This document shows, piece after piece, positions 6,417-6,628 of a stretch of 6,628 nucleotides of DNA. Position 1 is the first letter of the stretch. Every line of letters starts with the position of its first letter. The position numbers and the translations under genes are program-made. The notes below the pieces were generated by a model. That model did no database searches. It was given only the letters and a program-made list of their open reading frames with translations, and was not told the origin of the DNA. Source of the stretch: an uncultured Ruminococcus sp. (GTDB lineage: Bacteria; Bacillota; Clostridia; Oscillospirales; Ruminococcaceae); contig UQXS01000137.1 of assembly GCA_900545125.1 (NCBI GenBank), positions 1 to 6,628 on the forward strand, given 5' to 3'.

Positions 6417-6434
6417 CGGAGCAGGATAGCTCCG
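6417..6434 (-). promoter_or_regulatory. Leader hairpin just upstream of the transposase ribosome binding site
   Basis: A perfect six-pair stem (CGGAGC with GCTCCG) encloses a six-base loop and ends about six bases before the AAAGGAGG ribosome binding site of the transposase gene. It may stabilise the 5' end of the mRNA or affect translation. There is no T run, so it is not an intrinsic terminator. A short stem like this can occur by chance. Confidence 0.35.
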
Positions 6435-6447
6435 ACAAAAATTTTTC

Positions 6448-6476
6448 TTGACAAATTCTGCGATTTGTGATACACT
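6448..6476 (+). promoter_or_regulatory. Strong sigma-A-type promoter for the small RNA
   Basis: TTGACA (6448-6453, perfect -35) is separated by exactly 17 bases from TACACT (6471-6476, four of six matches to TATAAT, keeping TA at the front and T at the end). It points rightward, away from the transposase gene. The expected start falls at about 6483. An inverted repeat, probably an operator, fills most of the spacer. It is the best promoter-like sequence I see in the window. Confidence 0.7.
6449..6470. promoter_or_regulatory. Inverted-repeat operator candidate between the opposed promoters
   Basis: ACAAAT (6451-6456) and ATTTGT (6463-6468) form a perfect inverted repeat around a six-base centre. 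One further pair (T6449 with A6470) matches beyond a single mismatch. The size and symmetry suit a dimeric helix-turn-helix repressor. It covers the spacer of the plus-strand promoter and the -10 region of the minus-strand promoter, so a bound protein would affect both. The repressor itself is not identified in this window. Confidence 0.5.
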
Positions 6477-6484
6477 TATTTCAA
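6455..6484 (-). promoter_or_regulatory. Possible early promoter of the transposase operon
   Basis: On the minus strand, TTGAAA (6484-6479, five of six) is followed after 18 bases by CAGAAT (6460-6455, four of six). Transcription would start near 6448 and give a leader of about 50 bases before the transposase ATG. The match is weaker than that of the opposite promoter, with which it overlaps almost fully. It is placed in the only sizeable gap upstream of the operon. Read-through from genes to the right is an alternative way to express the operon. Confidence 0.45.
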
Positions 6485-6584
6485 GAACATTAAGAAAAGC
6501 TTAGTTCTTTTCTCAATGTGTCTATCTCCAGTTTCAGGGATAATATCAATTCGTCAAAGTGATATCCTTGAAGCTGGATTTTTT
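6483..6584 (+). ncRNA. Candidate small RNA, divergent from the transposase gene
   Basis: Promoter, 5' hairpin and terminator line up on the plus strand to define an RNA of about 102 bases. The -10 box ends at 6476, so transcription should start near 6483, which is the first base of a stem: 6483-6488 with 6504-6509, extended by 6491-6494 with 6500-6503 across a two-base bulge and closed by a five-base loop. A pyrimidine-rich, probably unpaired stretch (6510-6527) follows. The RNA ends with a long stem-loop and a run of six T. The longest AUG frame inside it gives 26 codons without a ribosome binding site, so it is probably not a messenger. It would be antisense to the end of the upstream minus-strand frame. 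I do not recognise the family. Expression and target are unknown; a role in controlling the early operon or the upstream gene is inferred from position only. Confidence 0.6.
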
Positions 6585-6628
6585 CTAAGTGTCTGATCGC
6601 AGTCTTGTTTGCATGGATGAATGTTTCC
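6490..6628 (-). CDS. Possible 3' end of an unknown protein gene (runs off the right edge)
   Basis: A frame open from the right edge to a TAA at 6490-6492 gives 45 residues. They include ANKTAIRHLEKIQLQGYHF, then DELILSLKLEIDTLRKELSF, which reads like the amphipathic or coiled-coil C-terminal helix of a real protein. An open stretch of this length can arise by chance, and no start, ribosome binding site or domain is visible, so support is moderate. It has the same orientation as the transposase operon and ends about 90 bases before it. If real, it could be an early regulator such as a Ner-like protein or a repressor, whose C-termini are often helical, but nothing identifies it. The plus-strand small-RNA candidate (about 6483-6584) lies antisense to its last 30 or so codons. 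Confidence 0.5.
   Translation of the reverse strand, partial: ETFIHANKTAIRHLEKIQLQGYHFDELILSLKLEIDTLRKELSFS
6528..6584 (+). terminator. Rho-independent terminator of the small RNA
   Basis: The arms 6528-6548 and 6560-6577 pair over 18 positions (16 Watson-Crick and two G-U in the plus-strand RNA) with one three-base bulge and an 11-base loop. A6578 and then six T (6579-6584) follow directly. The two non-canonical positions are G-U only in the plus-strand RNA and A-C mismatches in the minus-strand RNA, and only the plus strand has the T run, so the structure is directional. Confidence 0.68.

Noticed and set aside
6400..6438. N-terminal extension of the transposase by 13 residues from a TTG
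   Set aside because: No ribosome binding site before the TTG, while the ATG at 6399 has a perfect AAAGGAGG five bases upstream; the extension would also encode the leader hairpin.
6437..6446. Ten-base palindrome AAAAATTTTT as an operator
   Set aside because: A simple A/T run of this length is common by chance and is not flanked by further symmetry.
6515..6595. 26-codon frame starting with ATG inside the small-RNA candidate
   Set aside because: No ribosome binding site, the frame runs through the terminator stem and ends after the T run; no protein-like pattern.
1..6628. CRISPR arrays, tRNA or rRNA genes, and Mu-type phage ends
   Set aside because: No regularly spaced repeats, tRNA-like arms or repeated end-binding sites were seen; the phage end would lie to the right of this window.

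Overview
The window looks like the early (transposition and replication) region of a Mu-like transposable phage or prophage in a low-to-moderate-GC Firmicute, most likely a gut-type clostridium of the Ruminococcus/Oscillospiraceae kind. The host guess rests on strong AGGAGG-type ribosome binding sites before almost every gene, tight gene packing, an AbrB-type regulator, a DUF6906-type small protein and the codon style. The species cannot be fixed from the sequence. The phage assignment rests on four Mu hallmarks in Mu order: a MuA-type DDE transposase, a MuB-type AAA+ ATPase, a GemA (gp16)-like protein and, at the left edge, the start of a Mor-type late-gene activator.

All supported protein genes lie on the minus strand, so the operon reads from right to left. 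In order of transcription: the 3' end of an unknown ORF (edge to 6490); an intergenic control region (6400-6489); transposase A (6399-4393); ATPase B (4396-3464, ATGA overlap with A); a 58-residue DUF6906-like protein (3455-3279); a two-helix membrane protein (3282-2983); a 110-residue helical protein (3005-2673); a gap of about 100 bases with two back-to-back hairpins; an AbrB/zinc-ribbon protein (2569-2333); an unrecognised 226-residue coiled-coil protein (2331-1651); a small replisome-organiser-type protein (1676-1365); a DnaC/DnaI-like helicase loader (1429-647); GemA-like (642-154); and the Mor-like start (154 to the left edge). Most neighbours overlap or are a few bases apart, which indicates translational coupling in one early operon.

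The genes suggest a division of labour. B would choose the target and activate A, and A would join the phage ends to it. Mu borrows the host's helicase-loading proteins for the next step. This element carries its own loader-like ATPase and a partner-like protein, which could turn the strand-transfer product into replication forks. GemA and Mor then lead toward late expression.

The most unusual part is the control region upstream of the transposase. The plus strand carries a near-consensus sigma-A promoter (TTGACA, 17 bases, TACACT), an expected start exactly at the base of a 5' hairpin, and about 100 bases later a long stem-loop followed by six T. Together these form a complete candidate small-RNA gene pointing away from the transposase and antisense to the end of the upstream ORF. 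Its promoter lies almost wholly on top of a weaker opposite promoter that would drive A, and an inverted repeat sits at the centre of both. This resembles a lysogeny or transposition switch. No repressor gene and no phage end is visible in the window.
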